Shown here: piece by piece, positions 7,422 through 9,719 of the stretch
Numbering within the stretch: the stretch's first letter is position 1
How the letters are laid out: every line of letters begins with the position of its first letter
DNA from: Candidatus Limimorpha equi
GTDB lineage: Bacteria > Bacteroidota > Bacteroidia > Bacteroidales > F082
Direction of reading: 5' to 3'
Assembly (NCBI GenBank): GCA_018065885.1
Contig: JAGHSL010000159.1
Span: forward strand, 1-9,719
DNA: 9,719 nucleotides
The notes under the pieces: model-generated
Told to the model about the DNA's origin: nothing
The model's input: the letters and a program-made list of their open reading frames with translations, nothing else
The model's database searches: none
Made by a program: the position numbers and the translations under genes

Positions 7422-8873
7422 ATGAAGAAAATATTGTTTGTTTTTGCATTTCTCGCGCTTGGTCTAACCTTGAAATCGGAGTGTCCACCTGAGGCTGACG
7501 ATTTTGCTTTCACCGATTGTCGCGGAGTTGAATTTACTCTTTATGATATACTCGATGGGGGGCAAAATGTGTTGATAGAGTTTCGGTCTGACGGTGTTGA
7601 TGCCACTCGTCTCAAGGAAGTTTATCATCGTTATGGCTGCAATGGCCGAGATTTGTTTGTGATGACGTTATGGTTTTTGACCGATGATGAAACTGCTCTT
7701 CAGTGGCTTAACGATCAAGGCTTGGAATCACCTGTGGTTACTGGTGAAGGTGGTGCCCAACAGTTTTATGATTTGTATAGGGATTGTATGGAAATACCCA
7801 AATATCTTTTGATTTTTTCAAATCATGAAATTTGTAGGGAATCAGTTACTTATACTAATATGTATTCAGTGTTCGATGATCTTGGCATTCTGCCTGCTGA
7901 CTGCAATTTTGGCGAGTGTAAGGCTCCAACCAATCTGACGGCTGATTTGACTCCCACCGAATTGAAATTGTCGTGGAATGGTGTTGCGGGTGCGCGGTAT
8001 TATCATGTTTACAAAAGGCTTAATAATCAGGTGGATTTGTTTTTACGGGATGTGTCTGATACAATGTGCATAGCTTATTATAATCCACATGAAGGTGGCT
8101 GTTATTTCGTGGTCTCGTGTTGCGAGGATGGTTCGGAATGTGCTTCTGATATTGTAAGCGTTCCTCCCACTGCATTAGATTTCGTTGGAACGGATTGCCT
8201 CGGGAATGAAATCCATTTGTTTGATATTCTTGATCGAGGACAATATGTTTTGTTGGATTTTTTCTTTTATACGTGCCCGGGTTGTCGTCTGCAGGAGCCT
8301 AATGTTGTCGAAAGCTACTATCTTTATGGATGTAACAGCGAGGATGTGTATTATATTGGGGTGGATTGTACCGACTACGATGGAGTCTGTTTGACGTGGT
8401 GCGAGGAATTTGACGTAAGATTTCCTGTTATTAGCAGGTCAGGAGGAAGTTTGGAAATTTGCAATCAGTATCATATTCAAGGTGCCCCTGATTGTTTTCT
8501 GATAGCTCCAGACCATTCCGTAACTTTTGCTCATGGGTCTTATCCATACGAATATAGTTTTAGTTTTTTGGATTTGCAGTCTGTCGTTGATGCGTATGAA
8601 GCCATTGGCATCGAAGAACACTATTGCTATGATGGTGTGTATGAGGGAAAAGAGCAAAATGTAAATCCGTTTCCTAATCCAGCTGATGATTTCGTGAATC
8701 TTAATGTGGAGAAATCAAGTGTGATTCGGATTTATAATGCTTTAGGACAAATGATGGATTCGTTTATTACTGAAAACCAGCAAGTAATGATTGAAACGAG
8801 CCGTTATTCCGAGGGTTTGTATTTTATTCAGGTTGATGGCTGGAAGTTAGGACGATTTGTTGTAAGCCATTGA
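7422..8873 (+). CDS. Secreted protein with two thioredoxin-like domains and a T9SS sorting domain
   Basis: This 483-residue protein has four parts. An N-terminal signal peptide (about 1-18) is followed by a first thioredoxin/redoxin-like domain (about 27-155) that has no CxxC: where the motif belongs it reads RSDGVDATRL. A fibronectin type III-like domain (about 166-246: APTNLTADL, LKLSWNGVAGARYYHVYKR) comes next, then a second redoxin-like domain (about 251-395) with CPGC at 285-288 and a probable cis-proline in GAPDCF (P356). The C-terminus (about 412-483: NPFPNPADD, IRIYNALGQMM, YSEGLYFIQVDG) is a type A sorting domain of the type IX secretion system, so the product should be exported and anchored or released. 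The two redoxin domains are clearly related (DF-TDC-G-E-L-DIL-GQ-VL; YGCN), showing internal duplication. It has its own promoter and lies between flavin reductase repeats. The substrate is unknown; a disulfide oxidoreductase role is inferred for domain 2 only. Confidence 0.88.
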   Translation: MKKILFVFAFLALGLTLKSECPPEADDFAFTDCRGVEFTLYDILDGGQNVLIEFRSDGVDATRLKEVYHRYGCNGRDLFVMTLWFLTDDETALQWLNDQGLESPVVTGEGGAQQFYDLYRDCMEIPKYLLIFSNHEICRESVTYTNMYSVFDDLGILPADCNFGECKAPTNLTADLTPTELKLSWNGVAGARYYHVYKRLNNQVDLFLRDVSDTMCIAYYNPHEGGCYFVVSCCEDGSECASDIVSVPPTALDFVGTDCLGNEIHLFDILDRGQYVLLDFFFYTCPGCRLQEPNVVESYYLYGCNSEDVYYIGVDCTDYDGVCLTWCEEFDVRFPVISRSGGSLEICNQYHIQGAPDCFLIAPDHSVTFAHGSYPYEYSFSFLDLQSVVDAYEAIGIEEHYCYDGVYEGKEQNVNPFPNPADDFVNLNVEKSSVIRIYNALGQMMDSFITENQQVMIETSRYSEGLYFIQVDGWKLGRFVVSH

Positions 8874-8888
8874 AAAATGCTGAAAAGG

Positions 8889-8962
8889 TTTCTCATGGAA
8901 AATACTACGGCTTGAACGAAAAAATCGGTGATTTCGGTTTCTCGGTGAAGAAAAAGAAGTGA
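8889..8962 (+). pseudogene. Flavin reductase, 3'-terminal fragment
   Basis: In the frame ending at TGA 8960-8962 this encodes SHGKYYGLNEKIGDFGFSVK plus a short lysine tail, the same as the C-terminus of the flavin reductase at 6791-7357 except for two substitutions (G to N and G to D). Several of the nine base changes are synonymous. No start codon or upstream part is present; the match begins abruptly 15 bases after the stop of the thioredoxin-like gene. Confidence 0.85.
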
Positions 8963-8986
8963 TTTCTTGCCGTTATCGGCAAGAAA
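8963..8986 (+). terminator. Perfect 10-base-pair hairpin downstream of the flavin reductase fragment
   Basis: TTTCTTGCCG (8963-8972) and CGGCAAGAAA (8977-8986) pair perfectly around a TTAT loop, starting right after the TGA. The stem is strong and well placed to end the upstream transcript, but it is followed by TGCG and then T-rich sequence instead of an immediate U-run. The -33 element of the next promoter lies in its left arm, so it could equally be an operator. Confidence 0.6.
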
Positions 8987-8998
8987 TGCGTATTTTTG
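8967..8998 (+). promoter_or_regulatory. Promoter of the Fic gene
   Basis: TATTTTTG at 8991-8998 matches the -7 consensus, and TTG at 8967-8969 is the -33 element with 21 bases between. Transcription would start near 9005, about 23 bases before the ATG at 9028. The promoter overlaps the hairpin and looks like the original of the copy at 7363-7392. Confidence 0.65.
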
Positions 8999-9027
8999 CA
9001 GTGAAATTTTGAAAAATTTTGCCGATA

Positions 9028-9719
9028 ATGGATTTTGTTTCTGTCAGCGAATTTGCAAACCAACATGGAATTTCGGAGCGTACGATTCGGAATTATTGCG
9101 CTTTAGGTAAAATCGAAGGTGCTTTTCTGACGGGTAAAACGTGGAACATTCCAGCTGATGCCGAACTTCAGATGCGGAAAAGCAAGCGCAGTAAACAAAA
9201 TGTTTTGCTGTCTGTGCTGCGTGACGAGAAAACGGCCAACCGCAAAGGCGGCATTTATCATCGCTCGCAGATTGATTTGGCTTTCAACTCAAATCATATT
9301 GAAGGCAGTCGCCTTTCGCATGAACAGACGCGTTACATATTTGAAACCAATACTTTAGGCGTTTCTGACGAAGCGGTTTCTGTCGATGATGTGATTGAAA
9401 CGGTCAATCATTTCCGTTGTTTCGATTTGATTGTTGACCATGCAGAAGAAAAACTGACCGAGAAATTTATCAAGGAATTGCATGGCATTTTGAAATCGGG
9501 TACCAACGATAGCCGTAAAACATGGTTTTGCGTTGGCGATTATAAAAAGTTGCCGAATGAGGTCGGTGGCCACGCAACTTGTCAGCCCGAAGATGTTCAT
9601 GTACGGATGAAGGCTTTGCTTTCGGAATATAATGCAAAGAAAATCAAGTGTTTTGATGATATTCTCGATTTCCATAAACGTTTTGAAGACATACATCCGT
9701 TTCAAGATGGGAATGGTCG
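9028..9719 (+). CDS. Fic family protein with N-terminal HTH (incomplete at window end)
   Basis: The frame is open from the ATG at 9028 to the window edge: 230 codons with no stop seen. Residues 1-45 look like a small winged or MerR/excisionase-type DNA-binding domain (SVSEFANQHGISERTIRNYC, then GKIEGAFLTGKTWNIP). Residues 84-97 contain the inhibitory-helix motif S-N-H-I-E-G (E92), matching [S/T]xxxE[G/N] ahead of the Fic core. The active-site motif HPFQDGNG(R) at 223-230 is cut by the window end, with the catalytic histidine H223 present. Fic enzymes usually transfer AMP from ATP to a hydroxyl on a target protein, and the inhibitory glutamate keeps them silent until released. The HTH suggests autoregulation, possibly at the hairpin upstream. 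The target is unknown, and whether a separate antitoxin follows cannot be seen. Confidence 0.92.
   Translation, partial: MDFVSVSEFANQHGISERTIRNYCALGKIEGAFLTGKTWNIPADAELQMRKSKRSKQNVLLSVLRDEKTANRKGGIYHRSQIDLAFNSNHIEGSRLSHEQTRYIFETNTLGVSDEAVSVDDVIETVNHFRCFDLIVDHAEEKLTEKFIKELHGILKSGTNDSRKTWFCVGDYKKLPNEVGGHATCQPEDVHVRMKALLSEYNAKKIKCFDDILDFHKRFEDIHPFQDGNG

Larger units (their letters stand above)
7284..9001 (+). repeat. Direct repeat pair flanking the thioredoxin-like gene
   Basis: Copy 1 is 7284-7357 and copy 2 is 8889-8962, 1605 bases apart, with about nine differences in 72 bases; both encode the last 22 codons of flavin reductase plus a stop. Weaker similarity continues past the stop: in both copies TATTTTTGC follows 28-29 bases later (7385 and 8991), so the repeat probably covers the downstream promoter too, to about 7395 and 9001. 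Confidence 0.8.

Noticed and set aside
7284..8962. Integrative element with att sites at the flavin reductase 3' end
   Set aside because: The 3'-end repeat resembles attL/attR, but the unit holds a single gene and no integrase, and flavin reductase is not a usual tRNA-like target; target duplication or an old gene duplication fits as well.

Overview
The window looks like chromosomal DNA of a Bacteroidota (Bacteroidales-type) bacterium. The evidence is several promoters of the TAnnTTTG type (three with a TTG or TTTG element 18-21 bases upstream), few Shine-Dalgarno sequences, a secreted protein with a C-terminal type IX secretion sorting domain, and Bacteroidota-like housekeeping genes. The genus cannot be named from this sequence.

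Layout. At the left edge (1-126) is the last part of a transposase, then a possibly truncated small ORF (128-331). A 40-base copy of the 3' end of aat follows (370-409, minus), then an unrecognised lipoprotein gene (537-1082, plus). A non-coding stretch (1083-1423) holds a startless minus-strand reading frame and three tandem 23-base repeats. The core is a minus-strand operon, uvrA - aat - proX-like (5594 down to 1424): the damage-recognition ATPase of nucleotide excision repair, the leucyl/phenylalanyl-tRNA-protein transferase of the N-degron pathway, and a free-standing editing deacylase of the YbaK/ProX family. A promoter at 5615-5622 shows that uvrA starts at a TTG at 5594 and is 936 residues long.

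Divergently transcribed (plus) is a flavin reductase locus that has been rearranged twice. In order it contains a 5' fragment of the flavin reductase gene (5859-6182), a small membrane protein gene (6201-6794), the complete flavin reductase gene (6791-7357, overlapping by ATGA), a two-domain thioredoxin-like secreted protein gene (7422-8873), and a 3' fragment of the flavin reductase gene (8889-8962). A hairpin with an overlapping promoter follows, and then a Fic-family gene (9028 to the window end, incomplete).

The main unusual signal is architectural. Three times, a non-core gene lies between a complete gene and a second partial copy of that gene's end: the flavin reductase 5' end, the flavin reductase 3' end together with its downstream promoter, and the aat 3' end. 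This is what insertion with duplication of the target leaves behind, and in one case the duplicated piece seems to have supplied the cargo gene with its promoter. No recombinase or transposase is linked to these cargo units inside the window; the only transposase is the fragment at the left edge. The mechanism is therefore inference; the repeats themselves are visible in the sequence.
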